Shown: positions 34,571-43,930 of the stretch, in pieces
Layout: each line of letters begins with the position of its first letter
Position numbering within the stretch: position 1 is the stretch's first letter
Source of the DNA: an uncultured Bacillaceae bacterium
Lineage (GTDB): Bacteria; Bacillota; Bacilli; Bacillales; Caldibacillaceae
DNA: 64,000 nt
Direction of reading: 5' to 3'
Assembly: GCA_937951955.1 (NCBI GenBank)
Contig: CALGAD010000017.1
Span: 1 to 64,000, forward strand
Program-made: the position numbers and the translations under genes
The notes under the pieces: generated by a model
What the model was told of the DNA's origin: nothing
Databases searched by the model: none
What the model saw: only the letters and a program-made list of their open reading frames with translations

Positions 34571-35350
34571 TTACATTCCTAAAATATGGTAGCCGGAATC
34601 TACATGAATATTTTCCCCTGTTATGCCGCGGGATAGATCGCTGAGTAAAAAGTATGCGGTATCCCCGACTTCTTCCGTTGTAACCGTTCTTCTGAGCGGT
34701 GCTCGTTCTTCAATGACATTCAGAACCGTGTTAAAATCGCGAACTCCTTTCGCCGATAATGTACGAATTGGACCGGCGGAAATTGCATTGACCCGGATAT
34801 TGTATTTCCCTAAATCATTGGCTAAATATTTCACACTGGCTTCGAGTGACGCTTTCGCAACACCCATCACATTATAGTTTTGAACTACCCGCTCGCCACC
34901 AAGGTACGTTAATGTGACAATGCTTCCGCCTTCTGTCATCAATTCTTTTGCTTCTCTGGCCACAGCCGTTAAGGAATAAGCACTAATATTTTGCGCCAGC
35001 AAAAATCCATCCCTTGATGTATCCACAAACTCCCCTTGCAAATCTTCCCGGTCCGCATAAGCGATACAGTGGGCAAGCCCGTGAATGACACCAACTTTTT
35101 CTTTGATGGCAGCAAAACAATTGCGGATGCTTTCATCATCAGCAACATTACACTGCAGAATGATCGGCTCTTCTCCCGATTCAAGAGTTTCCGCCAGCTG
35201 GCGCACATTGCGTTCCATCCGGTCTTGATTATATGTTATTACCAAGCGAGCACCTGCTCTATCAAGAGAGCGGGCGATTCCCCAGCCAATACTCCGTTTA
35301 TTGGCAATCCCCATGACGACAAAGGTTTTCCCTTTTAATGATCCTAGCAT
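34571..35350 (-). CDS. fabI: enoyl-[acyl-carrier-protein] reductase (NADH), FabI
   Basis: This 259-residue short-chain reductase opens with the FabI cofactor site GIANKRSIGWGIA (about residues 14-26). The active-site region AYSLTA, Tyr in VQNYNVMGVAKASLE (about residues 153-167) and the Lys six residues on are the Tyr-x6-Lys pair of FabI. It catalyses the last reduction of each fatty acid elongation cycle and is the triclosan target. The ATG at 35350 follows GGAGG. A FapR-like site is 28 bp upstream. It is monocistronic. Confidence 0.97.
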   Translation of the reverse strand: MLGSLKGKTFVVMGIANKRSIGWGIARSLDRAGARLVITYNQDRMERNVRQLAETLESGEEPIILQCNVADDESIRNCFAAIKEKVGVIHGLAHCIAYADREDLQGEFVDTSRDGFLLAQNISAYSLTAVAREAKELMTEGGSIVTLTYLGGERVVQNYNVMGVAKASLEASVKYLANDLGKYNIRVNAISAGPIRTLSAKGVRDFNTVLNVIEERAPLRRTVTTEEVGDTAYFLLSDLSRGITGENIHVDSGYHILGM

Positions 35351-35377
35351 TCATTAGTCCTCCTGTTAGCTTCTGAT

Positions 35378-35396
35378 ATTATTACCTACTCCTAAT
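35378..35396 (-). promoter_or_regulatory. FapR-like operator of fabI (candidate)
   Basis: On the minus strand ATTAGGAGTAGGTAATAAT agrees at 13 of 19 positions with the FapR consensus ATTAGTACCTGATACTAAT from memory, outer arms best. FapR represses fatty acid genes until malonyl-CoA accumulates; fabI is in the B. subtilis FapR regulon. Confidence 0.35.
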
Positions 35397-35535
35397 TTTA
35401 GCTGATTTTTTTATAAAAGAAAAGTCCAACTTGCTGTTTCTTAATGTTTTGATAAAAAAGAATCCCTTTAGCAATACTATGGATGGAAAAACATTTCTTA
35501 TAACAAAAGATAAAACCGTTAAAGTAGGGAAGCGC

Positions 35536-36276
35536 ATGAAATATGATGTGATCGGCGATATCCACGGTTGCTATGATGAATTGGTTACCTTGCTGCAAAA
35601 ATTAGGGTACGAATGGCGGGATGGAATTCCCGTGCATCCAGAAAAACGTAAGCCCGTTTTTCTTGGGGATTTAACGGACCGGGGACCGGATTCACTGAAG
35701 GTTATTCAACTTGTCTACAATCTTGTCAAAAGCGGAGCTGCCTATTATGCACCGGGAAATCACTGTAATAAACTGTATCGCTTTTTTCTCGGACGCAAAG
35801 TACAGATTGCCAACGGGCTCGAGACGACCGTTGCGGAATATGAACAACTGTCGGAGCGTGAGAAAAAGAAAATTCGCCATCAATTTATCGAATTGTATGA
35901 AATGTCCCCCCTGTATCACATCCTCGCTGAGGGCAAACTCGTCGTGGCTCACGCGGGAATTCGGGAAGACTATATCGGCAAATATAATAAAAAAGTAAAG
36001 ACCTTCGTCCTCTACGGCGATATTACCGGGGAAAAAAATCCCGACGGGTCTCCAGTTCGGCTGGACTGGGCCAAATATTATCACGGGAAACAAACGATCG
36101 TCTATGGACACACCCCCGTTCGCGATGTTCGCATCATTAATGGAACATACAATATCGATACAGGCTGTGTATTTGGTGGCAAACTAACCGCCCTGAGGTA
36201 TCCGGAAATGGAAATTGTTCAAGTTCCATCCTCCATGCCCCTCGTCCCGGAAAAATTCAAAACATTCCCTGATTAA
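35536..36276 (+). CDS. prpE: bis(5'-nucleosyl)-tetraphosphatase PrpE
   Basis: The protein has 246 residues from ATG 35536 with GTAGGGA upstream; the frame extends to 35431 but the added residues are not conserved. It is a metallophosphatase with GDIHGCYDE (about residues 6-14), GDLTDRGPDS (about 44-53), GNHCNK (about 77-82), Asp/His in AHAGI and GHTP. B. subtilis PrpE (YjbP) cleaves Ap4A and can act as a protein phosphatase in spores. The terminator at 36286 separates it from the sugar module. Confidence 0.93.
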   Translation: MKYDVIGDIHGCYDELVTLLQKLGYEWRDGIPVHPEKRKPVFLGDLTDRGPDSLKVIQLVYNLVKSGAAYYAPGNHCNKLYRFFLGRKVQIANGLETTVAEYEQLSEREKKKIRHQFIELYEMSPLYHILAEGKLVVAHAGIREDYIGKYNKKVKTFVLYGDITGEKNPDGSPVRLDWAKYYHGKQTIVYGHTPVRDVRIINGTYNIDTGCVFGGKLTALRYPEMEIVQVPSSMPLVPEKFKTFPD

Positions 36277-36285
36277 TATTCTTGT

Positions 36286-36309
36286 TCCGGATTCCATCCG
36301 GATTTTTTT
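36286..36309 (+). terminator. terminator of prpE
   Basis: Perfect 7-bp stem TCCGGAT/ATCCGGA with a TCC loop, followed by seven T's. Confidence 0.85.
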
Positions 36310-36550
36310 ATTCAAATAATCCACAACAGAGACCTTTCCTGCTCACTTATTAGCATTCCGTTCTCTCCAATTTTTCCTGCTATTCCCTCTTCTAGCTAAA
36401 AATAAACGTTTGCTGATCGATTTCCCTTCATAAAACAAACATCCATTCCAAAATTCACACAAAAATAGTTCAATGCCGTTTCAATCGTAAGCCATATTAC
36501 ATTAATTGATAAAGAAGAAAACTTGTTCCAGTAAAGAAAGGTTGAAACGG

Positions 36551-37555
36551 ATGGAATTAAATGATTTAGATCAACTGGTAAAAAAAATATATGTCGTTAA
36601 TATCCCCAATGAAGATGTTGTAGTCGTGAATAAATCGCCCCTGGAAATGATCGGAAAAGGACGACAAGGTGCTGTTTTTCGACTGTCCGATGATATCGTA
36701 GTGAAGGTCTACGGTGATCCGGAAGACTGCGAACGGGAATATTATGCGATGAGCCTCGGCCAGCATACAGATCTATTGCCGAAGATTTATAAAAAGGGAA
36801 AAAATTATATCGCCATGGAAATGGTCCGGGGAATCGATTTACGGGAATATCTACAATCCCAGCCTTTAACCGAGCAACTATCGCAAAAAATAATCGATAT
36901 GCTCATCACCTTTAAAGAAATCGGTTATGAACGGATCGATCATCATAAACGACAAATTTATTTGCAAGAAGATTTAAGCTTAAAGGTTATCGATGTGGGC
37001 AGAACCGTATGGCGGGACCGGGTTTATCCATACCCACGGAAACTGCTGAATTCCCTGGGAGAAGATTATAAAGCAATCTTTTTAAGTCATGTCCAGAAAT
37101 TGGCACCCCAGCTTTATGAAGAATGGCAGCACTATATTCAGATGGAAGAAATTGCGAAGGAATTAACACAGGAGTTGCTCCAGGAAAAGATCAATCGAAA
37201 AAAACTGAAGAAGATCTATGAAAAATTAACAACGACCGTGAATCCGGAAATTTATCAGCAATCCGTAGAAAATTTGTTTTTCAAAATCTTTAAAGAAGAA
37301 TGGGTCAGAATCATGCTGGCAAGAGGGATGGACCCTGACGAATTGATTGAAAAAATTAAAGAAGCAGGAATTGAGATATCGTCAGAGGAAGATTTGCTGC
37401 CAATTCCTGATAGCATTGATGAACCAATAGCGAAAAAAGCTTGGAAAAAGAAGAAGAAAAAGAAAGACAAAGAAAAAAATCGCACTTCCAAGAAAAAGAA
37501 AGAAGCTGATAATAAAGACAAGAAATCAAAGAAAGAGAAGAAGAAGAAAAAATGA
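36551..37555 (+). CDS. degenerate protein-kinase-like protein with poly-lysine tail
   Basis: The protein has 334 residues from ATG 36551 (AAAGG upstream). The N-terminal part has a kinase fold: a Gly-rich loop GKGRQGAVFRL (35-45), the Lys in VVKVYG (residue 52), a Glu on helix C, hinge EMVRGIDL, a catalytic-loop-like RIDHHKRQIYL and VIDVGR in place of DFG. This resembles B. subtilis YrzF-type putative Ser/Thr kinases, with altered catalytic motifs. A helical middle follows, and the last ~40 residues are mostly Lys and Asp/Glu with long Lys runs. It is the first gene of the sugar module (46 bp before the glycosyltransferase). Substrate unknown; a scaffold or pseudokinase is possible. Confidence 0.75.
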   Translation: MELNDLDQLVKKIYVVNIPNEDVVVVNKSPLEMIGKGRQGAVFRLSDDIVVKVYGDPEDCEREYYAMSLGQHTDLLPKIYKKGKNYIAMEMVRGIDLREYLQSQPLTEQLSQKIIDMLITFKEIGYERIDHHKRQIYLQEDLSLKVIDVGRTVWRDRVYPYPRKLLNSLGEDYKAIFLSHVQKLAPQLYEEWQHYIQMEEIAKELTQELLQEKINRKKLKKIYEKLTTTVNPEIYQQSVENLFFKIFKEEWVRIMLARGMDPDELIEKIKEAGIEISSEEDLLPIPDSIDEPIAKKAWKKKKKKKDKEKNRTSKKKKEADNKDKKSKKEKKKKK

Positions 37556-37601
37556 ACCGGAATGCACGCGAGTTTTTACGAAAAGTCAGGAGAATCTCCA
37601 T

Positions 37602-38708
37602 ATGAAACTACTAGTCATTTGGCGACTGTTGACCGTTGGCGGAGTGAATGCCGGATGGCGTAACCGGGCGCTTTATTTTAAAAAACACGGAATTGAAACG
37701 GAATTTCTTTATATGAAGGACCATGGCGGTCTCCATATCATGGAAGACGTAGCCAAAGTATATTTGACTAAAGACAAAAAAGAAATTATCAAAATCATTC
37801 AAGAAAATCAATATGATGCGATTATCGTTGTCGATACGGGCTATGCCTACCCCTGGATAAAAAAAGCCCGGTTTCAAGGTCCCGTAATCGTGGAAGCCCG
37901 CACGCCCGAGTTAAAAAAATTAACTCCTCATTTAGAAAATGTCCAGGATATCGAACCGGAAGCTATCATCGTACCCTCGGAATATGAAAAACGGCTCGTA
38001 TCCATTTTAGTCGAAAATATTCCGATACACATCATTTATAACGGTATAGACACGACCTTTTATCGTTCACAAGTAAAAGAAATGGATGGGGATGCCGATG
38101 TTCCCCCTGCTCCTTCCGGGAAGATAATCATCGGCTGGATTGGCAGACTCGATCGCAGGAAAAATTGGCAAAAATTAATTGAAATCGCCAAAATCATTAA
38201 AAACGAACGGGATGACCTGGAATTTTGGGTCATTGGTGGTGCTCAAAGTGTGCAGCGAGAAGAATTCGCCAAAGTCCGTGAGGAAGAACAACTCACCGAT
38301 ATTATTAAATGGTACCCCGTCATCCCGTATCAACAAATGCCCCGGGTATATGAAAAAATCAGGAAATCCGGTGGCGTCACACTAGCGACTACAAAGGTCG
38401 AGTCTTTTGGCAATACATTTATCGAATCGATGATTTGTGGGGTACCTGTCGTGGCGGCAAAAATGATGCCCGTTACCGAGATTGTTGAAGATGGAAAAAC
38501 CGGTCTTTTATTTCGGCAAAATAAAACGGAGGATGCGATCAAGACGATTTATTCCCTTGTCGACCAACCGGAATTGCATCAAAAAATATCACAGCAAGCG
38601 ATAGAACATGTCGAAAACCGATTTAAAATTGATCTTGTCGCTGAACAATATGTTTCCCTTTTAAAACGCATTGTTCACGGGTCTGATGCTGGAGGTCAGT
38701 TGCCATGA
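37602..38708 (+). CDS. glycosyltransferase family 4 protein
   Basis: This 368-residue GT-B protein has an N-terminal Rossmann half with WRLLTVGGVNAGWRNRALYF, the interdomain VPSEYEK, the GWIGRLDRRKNWQKLIEIA segment near residue 180 and the catalytic-site motif ESMICGVPVVAAKMMPVTEIVEDGKTG (about residues 274-300), whose Glu-x7-Glu pattern binds the sugar nucleotide. It transfers a sugar from an NDP-sugar with retention. It looks similar to coat-associated glycosyltransferases (CotSA type). It overlaps the next gene by 4 bp (ATGA), so the two are co-translated. The acceptor is unknown; UDP-glucuronate from ugd is a likely donor. Confidence 0.9.
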   Translation: MKLLVIWRLLTVGGVNAGWRNRALYFKKHGIETEFLYMKDHGGLHIMEDVAKVYLTKDKKEIIKIIQENQYDAIIVVDTGYAYPWIKKARFQGPVIVEARTPELKKLTPHLENVQDIEPEAIIVPSEYEKRLVSILVENIPIHIIYNGIDTTFYRSQVKEMDGDADVPPAPSGKIIIGWIGRLDRRKNWQKLIEIAKIIKNERDDLEFWVIGGAQSVQREEFAKVREEEQLTDIIKWYPVIPYQQMPRVYEKIRKSGGVTLATTKVESFGNTFIESMICGVPVVAAKMMPVTEIVEDGKTGLLFRQNKTEDAIKTIYSLVDQPELHQKISQQAIEHVENRFKIDLVAEQYVSLLKRIVHGSDAGGQLP

Positions 38709-39481
38709 AGCCAATGATCTACCATGAAACATTACCAGGAAAATCCAATGCCCACTTATTAACTTTAGAAGACGGAAAGCGTTATGTCGTGAAATATCTC
38801 CAGACAGGTTTTGAAAAGTCCCTGGCCAATGAGTGGATCGGTTACTGCATCGGTAGATATTTAGGGGTTCCCATCCCTTTTGCAAAAATCATCTCATTAG
38901 ACGAAGAAATGAAAATGAATCTACCGAATCCACTGCCTTTACTGCCATCCCGGTATCAGTTTGCCTCAAGTTTTATTCCAGATTGTAAAAATTTGCACGA
39001 GATCACGGACATCGAGAAAATTACCAACCAGGATACGCTGGCAATGCTTATTTTATTCGATTACTGGCTACTCAATTCCGACCGAACTCGGAAAAATATT
39101 TTATTACAGGAAAAATCCCCTGGTGAATTCCAGGTTTGGTCCATCGACCATGCGGAAATCCTTACATCGTATCGCTGGAGCCTGGACGACCTGACGCATG
39201 CTTCACAAGGCTTGTTCAAAAGTGCTACCCATCAAATTCTCTGCCGTTATATCGAAAATGAAAATGCCTTTTTAGAAGCACTGGAGATTATTCAAACGAT
39301 GCCAATTTTACTAATCGAAGAAATTGTCGATTTAATCCCTGATGACTGGCTCGTAACAAAAGAAGAGAAAAAAGCAATTGTCGCCTTTTTGATCCACCGC
39401 CGCAAAAAAGTGCTCCCAAAACTTTTAATCACATGGCTGAAAAAGGTTTATCGACCGCAACGAATAAAGTTATCTGATTAG
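38705..39481 (+). CDS. HipA-like kinase-fold protein
   Basis: This 258-residue protein has a kinase-like N-lobe with YVVKYLQ (Lys about residue 29), the catalytic LLNSDRTRKNILL (about 119-131, Asp and Asn of a HipA-type loop) and SIDHAEI (Asp, metal ligand). This corresponds to the HipA_2 domain (PF20613), stand-alone relatives of HipA without the toxin partner. The biochemical role of this group is not established. It starts inside the stop of the glycosyltransferase gene, indicating a shared complex or step. A gap of 202 bp separates it from galU. Confidence 0.8.
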   Translation: MKPMIYHETLPGKSNAHLLTLEDGKRYVVKYLQTGFEKSLANEWIGYCIGRYLGVPIPFAKIISLDEEMKMNLPNPLPLLPSRYQFASSFIPDCKNLHEITDIEKITNQDTLAMLILFDYWLLNSDRTRKNILLQEKSPGEFQVWSIDHAEILTSYRWSLDDLTHASQGLFKSATHQILCRYIENENAFLEALEIIQTMPILLIEEIVDLIPDDWLVTKEEKKAIVAFLIHRRKKVLPKLLITWLKKVYRPQRIKLSD

Positions 39482-39683
39482 TTTACAACTATACCGGATT
39501 TGAAGAAACGCTGGAACTAGCTTTCTTCGTATAAATGCCAAAACGTGGCAATGCGAACTTTCATGTAGTCTTCCTGACCGGTTCATTCGCTGAATATTTC
39601 CCGGTGAAATAGGCAAGTAACGTGACCGAACTAGTTAAATGCGCATACACAGGATATAAAGATTTCGAAAGGAGGCTACTTTC

Positions 39684-40592
39684 TTGAAAGTTCGCAAAGC
39701 CGTAATACCCGCAGCAGGACTTGGTACACGATTTTTGCCAGCGACAAAGGCCCAACCGAAAGAAATGTTGCCGGTTGTCGACAAGCCTGCGATTCAATAT
39801 ATTGTCGAAGAAGCTGTTGCCTCGGGGATCGAGGAAATTGCCATCATTATTAGCAGAGGGAAAAGTTCAATCGAAAACCATTTTGACAAAAGTTATGAAC
39901 TGGAGGATGCCTTACAGGAAAAAAACAAGTTTGATATTTTAGAGGAAGTGCGGAAAATCTCCAATCTCGCCAATATTAGCTATATCAGACAACAAGAGCC
40001 GAGAGGACTTGGGGATGCGATATTATGTGCCAAAAAATTTGTCGGCAATGAGCCCTTTGCCGTTTTATTAGGGGATGACATTATTGAGTCGGATCCCCCC
40101 GCATTAAAACAAATGATTGATGTATTCAACTATTGGTCGAGTTCCATTATCGCTGTCCAGCCAGTTCCGAAGCAAGACGTTTCCAAATATGGCATCATTA
40201 AACCGCAAGGGGGTGGAATTGACCAGAACATCTATTACGTCGAATCCCTCGTTGAAAAGCCTGCTTTAAAAGATGCGCCCTCCAGATTGGCTGTGATGGG
40301 CCGTTATATTTTGCGACCGGAAATTTTTACAGCACTAGAAGAAACCCCGATCGGTCAGGGCGATGAATTACAGTTAACCGATGCTATAAATTTATTAAAT
40401 GAACGGCAGGCGATTTTCGCCTATAATTTCGACGGAAAACGTTATGACGTCGGTGATAAGTTAGGCTTTATCAAAGCGACGATCGATTTTGCTTTATTAC
40501 GGGATGACTTAAAAGAAGAGGTGTTTCAATACATGAATGAAATTGTCGCTGCGAAAAAAACACAATTTGCTCATGCGAAGGCGAATGATTAA
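39684..40592 (+). CDS. galU: UTP-glucose-1-phosphate uridylyltransferase
   Basis: The protein has 302 residues from a TTG at 39684, eight bases after GGAGG. It opens with the nucleotidyltransferase motif PAAGLGTRFLPATKAQPKEM (about 8-27), followed by GLGDAIL, LGDDI and VEKP near residue 195. It makes UDP-glucose from UTP and glucose-1-phosphate. The gene abuts ugd with no gap, giving the pathway glucose-1-P to UDP-glucose to UDP-glucuronate. It probably has its own promoter in the 202-bp gap, where AC-N17-CATACACAG (39628-39655) is a partial sigma-K match; uncertain. Confidence 0.95.
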   Translation: MKVRKAVIPAAGLGTRFLPATKAQPKEMLPVVDKPAIQYIVEEAVASGIEEIAIIISRGKSSIENHFDKSYELEDALQEKNKFDILEEVRKISNLANISYIRQQEPRGLGDAILCAKKFVGNEPFAVLLGDDIIESDPPALKQMIDVFNYWSSSIIAVQPVPKQDVSKYGIIKPQGGGIDQNIYYVESLVEKPALKDAPSRLAVMGRYILRPEIFTALEETPIGQGDELQLTDAINLLNERQAIFAYNFDGKRYDVGDKLGFIKATIDFALLRDDLKEEVFQYMNEIVAAKKTQFAHAKAND

Positions 40593-41906
40593 ATGAAGAT
40601 ATCGATTTTAGGTACCGGATATGTCGGCTTGTCGACCGCTGTCTGTCTGGCGGAAATCGGCCATTCCGTAACATGTATTGATATTGACGCAAGAAAAATT
40701 GCAATGTTGAAAAAAAGTATTTCCCCGATTTATGAACCCGGCATGGAAGAATTATTACAGAAGAATATCGATGCCGGACGTTTGACCTTTACGACCGCTA
40801 TTAAAGAAGGAATTACCGATTGTGAAGTTATCATCATTGCCGTTGGTACTCCGGAAAATGAAGATGGGAGTGCCAATTTATCGTATCTAGAAAAAGCAGC
40901 CATTGATTTAGCGACACATTTACAAAGAGATGCTGTTATTGTCATAAAAAGTACGGTTCCCGTCGGTACGAATGCCTATATTGAAAAAGTTGTGAAACAA
41001 CATCTGCGCGAAAACATTTCCATCGCCATGGCCGCCAATCCCGAATTTTTAAGGGAAGGTTCTGCCATTCGCGATACGCTTGCAGGCGATCGTATCGTTA
41101 TCGGCTATAAAGAGGAAAAAGCGGCGGATACATTGATGAAAATGTATGCACCGCTCAACATTCCCTTTATACTAACTTCAATCCCAACTGCAGAAATGAT
41201 TAAATATGCTTCCAATGCCTTTTTAGCGACAAAAATCAGTTTTATCAATCAAATTGCCGAGCTTTGTGAAAAAGTGAATGCAGACATTCGCGATGTCGCA
41301 AAAGGGATGGGGATGGATCACCGGATCGGTCCTCACTTTTTGCAGGCGGGCGTCGGCTATGGGGGATCGTGTTTCCCAAAGGACGTGCAAGCGCTGATCG
41401 CAACAAGCAACCAAAATGGCATTGACTTTTCCCTTTTAAAAGAAACGGTAGCGATCAATGAACGGCAACGGGAACGGTTTATGCAAAAAATTATTGAACG
41501 CATCGGCAGTGTAAAGAATAAGAAATTGGCGCTTTTCGGCCTGGCGTTTAAACCGAACACCGACGATATTCGTGAATCCCCTGCCATAAAAATCGCCCAA
41601 CATTTCGCAAGTTTAGGGGCTAACATTCACGCCTACGATCCGATTGCAGCAGAAAATGCAAAACAAATCCTCGGCGACACGATTCACTATGCAAATACGG
41701 TCTGGGAGGCTCTCGATAGAGCCGAGGCTGTGCTTCTCGTTACAGACTGGCCGGAGTTTATACAGTTAGATTGGAAAAAAGCATTGAACATGATGAAACA
41801 ACCGCTAATTTTCGATGGCAGAAACTGTTTATCTGATGAGGCATTTCAGGATGTGGAACGTTCGGAGTATTATCCAATGGGGCGACCGGCTCAAATCAAA
41901 AATTAA
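40593..41906 (+). CDS. ugd: UDP-glucose 6-dehydrogenase
   Basis: This 437-residue NAD-dependent enzyme begins with GTGYVGLSTAVCLAEIG (7-23) and has the catalytic Cys in GVGYGGSCFPKDVQAL (about residues 250-265), the LFGLAFKPNTDDIRESPA segment and a C-terminal Rossmann half. It oxidises UDP-glucose to UDP-glucuronate in two steps. It follows galU directly. B. subtilis has TuaD and YtcA as counterparts; which one is closest was not determined. It ends the module with a strong terminator. Confidence 0.96.
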   Translation: MKISILGTGYVGLSTAVCLAEIGHSVTCIDIDARKIAMLKKSISPIYEPGMEELLQKNIDAGRLTFTTAIKEGITDCEVIIIAVGTPENEDGSANLSYLEKAAIDLATHLQRDAVIVIKSTVPVGTNAYIEKVVKQHLRENISIAMAANPEFLREGSAIRDTLAGDRIVIGYKEEKAADTLMKMYAPLNIPFILTSIPTAEMIKYASNAFLATKISFINQIAELCEKVNADIRDVAKGMGMDHRIGPHFLQAGVGYGGSCFPKDVQALIATSNQNGIDFSLLKETVAINERQRERFMQKIIERIGSVKNKKLALFGLAFKPNTDDIRESPAIKIAQHFASLGANIHAYDPIAAENAKQILGDTIHYANTVWEALDRAEAVLLVTDWPEFIQLDWKKALNMMKQPLIFDGRNCLSDEAFQDVERSEYYPMGRPAQIKN

Positions 41907-41922
41907 TCCGTTCAAATCGAGG

Positions 41923-41972
41923 AGGCTGTCAAAAAATTGCCAAACGACTGGTTTCTTGACAGCCTTTAATTT
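41923..41972 (+). terminator. terminator of the galU-ugd unit
   Basis: Perfect 10-bp stem AGGCTGTCAA/TTGACAGCCT, loop of 23 nt, T-rich end. Confidence 0.8.
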
Positions 41973-42110
41973 AGCAGAAAATATCGTCCCCGGGATACGA
42001 TTATTAGATAAAATCGCAGTAAACCTTGAAGTCACTGCATTTGTTGATAAATAGATTTAATCCAATAAAAAGGCATTCTGATGAAAAGAGTAAGTAATAC
42101 CTCTTGTCGT

Positions 42111-43016
42111 TTATCCATTCTGTGCCTTTTTTATAATCATTTCCATGTCCCCGGGTAAGGAAGCGGAAAAACGTATCTTTTTATCGGCCAGGGGATGGAA
42201 AAAAGATAAGGTTTCACAATGTAAAGCTTGCCGATCGATATGCTCCGTTTTTCCTCCATATAAATCATCTCCCAGGAGAGGGTGGCCGATGTACGATAAA
42301 TGGACTCGAATTTGGTGCGTTCTCCCGGTTTTTAATTGGATTCTCACCAGGGCAAAATCGGCATATTGCTGAATGACATTATAAATGGTACAGGCATATT
42401 GTCCTTCTGGAGAAACAGTCCGTTCAATGATGCTATTTTCCTTGCGGGAGATTGGCACCTCAATTTTCCCTGATGAATGTTGAAAAACCCCTTCCGCCAG
42501 AGCAATATATTGCTTCTCAATCTGTCCGGCCTGTTGCTGTAAATTGAATAAATGATGAATATGGCGATGCTTTGCCACCAAAACAAGACCCGATGTATTC
42601 CGATCCAGCCTTGTTACAATGTGGGGTGTCGAGGAAAGCCCTGTTTCCTGATAATAGTGGAGCAAACCGTTCGCTAATGTGCCGGAAGGATGATCACGCG
42701 ACGGAAGGGTTGCCATATTCGGGGGCTTATTCACGATTAAAATCGCTTCATCTTCATAAATGATGTCGAGATGAAGCGACTCAGGCGTTAAAATCGTACT
42801 CGGTTTTTCTGGAGGGAAAATAACGGTTAAGACATCTCCCTCGTTTACACGTTCACGCACGGTGACCGGCACATCGTTCAAACGGATTTCCCCACCGCCA
42901 TGTTTAATAGCGACTAAACTCGTCCGCGACACCTTCTTTTCCTGTAAAAACTCTCGCACCGTCCTACCCGCCTGCTCTTGCTTAACCACCCACTGCAGTT
43001 TAAAACGCTGTTCCAT
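42111..43016 (-). CDS. RluD-family pseudouridine synthase (YjbO)
   Basis: The protein has 301 residues from ATG 43016 (GAAGGGG upstream); the longer frame to 43070 overlaps the upstream nadK gene. An N-terminal S4-like domain (about 15-65) precedes the catalytic domain with the RLDRNTSGLVLVAK motif (Asp about residue 139) and the HQIRVHLSYIGHPLLGDDLYGG end. It isomerises specific uridines in rRNA or tRNA. It lies 17 bp after nadK, as yjbO follows nadF in B. subtilis, and is the last gene of relQ-nadK-rluD-like unit. Confidence 0.92.
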   Translation of the reverse strand: MEQRFKLQWVVKQEQAGRTVREFLQEKKVSRTSLVAIKHGGGEIRLNDVPVTVRERVNEGDVLTVIFPPEKPSTILTPESLHLDIIYEDEAILIVNKPPNMATLPSRDHPSGTLANGLLHYYQETGLSSTPHIVTRLDRNTSGLVLVAKHRHIHHLFNLQQQAGQIEKQYIALAEGVFQHSSGKIEVPISRKENSIIERTVSPEGQYACTIYNVIQQYADFALVRIQLKTGRTHQIRVHLSYIGHPLLGDDLYGGKTEHIDRQALHCETLSFFHPLADKKIRFSASLPGDMEMIIKKAQNG

Positions 43017-43033
43017 TTGCGTACCCCTTCTCA

Positions 43034-43828
43034 TTAATCGGCGATGAACGATTGCCTGACCCGGCTCCAAAACGGAAAAGGTTTAAAACGGGCAAAGCGT
43101 ACTTTTTCATCGGCTACCCGGAACTCAATCGACTTTACCTTCCTCTGCAATGTGGAAATATAGTCGATACTTACTTGAAAATCAAATTGAGTGACAGGTT
43201 TCAATGTACACGTATGATGGGACGGCAAAACAAGGGGAGAACCGATTGTCCGGAAAACCCGGTTATTGATCGATGCCATTTCGGCGATTTGAATCGATGG
43301 CAGCGAAGGATGAATAATCGCACCACCTAATGCCTTATTATAGGCTGTACTTCCCGATGGGGTGGATACACACAATCCATCCCCGCGAAACCGCTCGAAA
43401 TGTTCCCCTTTAATTTCCACATCCATGACGAACGTACCTTCCACCGTCTTTACCGTCGCCTCATTTAATGCGAGAAAACTTTCCGGCTCCCTGTTATCCC
43501 TATAATAGATAGTTACCCGCAAGAGCGGATACTCGACAACATTTAACGGCTTTTTCGCAATGGCGATGACGAGCTTTTCTACTTCAGCGGGCCGCCAATC
43601 AGCATAAAAGCCCAAATGTCCGGTATGCACTCCGACAAAGGCGGTATCCTCGAGACGATGGGTATATTTCTGGAAGGCATTGAGCAATGTTCCATCACCG
43701 CCGACGGAAATAACGATTTCCGGCTCCTCATCACTCCAGACGAGGTCGAAATCCTCTAAATATTTCCGGATCTGTTCTGCTATCGTTTGTGAATGGTTAT
43801 CTCTCTTTGCAACAATGGTAAAATTCAT
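43034..43828 (-). CDS. nadK: NAD kinase
   Basis: The protein has 264 residues from ATG 43828, after a G-rich site. Its length is close to B. subtilis NadF (PpnKA). The key motifs are ISVGGDGTLLNAF (about residues 41-53), the FRGDGLCVSTPSGSTAYNKALGG stretch near 126-148 and ASINNRVFR. It phosphorylates NAD to NADP using ATP or polyphosphate. It forms an operon between relQ (upstream) and the pseudouridine synthase (downstream). Confidence 0.96.
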   Translation of the reverse strand: MNFTIVAKRDNHSQTIAEQIRKYLEDFDLVWSDEEPEIVISVGGDGTLLNAFQKYTHRLEDTAFVGVHTGHLGFYADWRPAEVEKLVIAIAKKPLNVVEYPLLRVTIYYRDNREPESFLALNEATVKTVEGTFVMDVEIKGEHFERFRGDGLCVSTPSGSTAYNKALGGAIIHPSLPSIQIAEMASINNRVFRTIGSPLVLPSHHTCTLKPVTQFDFQVSIDYISTLQRKVKSIEFRVADEKVRFARFKPFPFWSRVRQSFIAD

Positions 43829-43930
43829 CCCGTTCCCACCCTTACTAGTTTTTTCACGCGTAGTGCTTTGCAAAGTTATTTTCACTTCCCGGCAATTGCA
43901 AAAATTATGTACAGCATAATACGCTTAATT

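Noticed and set aside
36490..36500. sigma-K -10-like CATATTACA before the sugar module
   Set aside because: No AC lies 16-17 nt upstream and the last bases differ, so it is not a supported promoter.
37255..37601. Phe/Ser-rich minus-strand frames opposite the lysine tail of the kinase-like gene
   Set aside because: They are the complement of AAG/AAA runs, giving low-complexity frames only.
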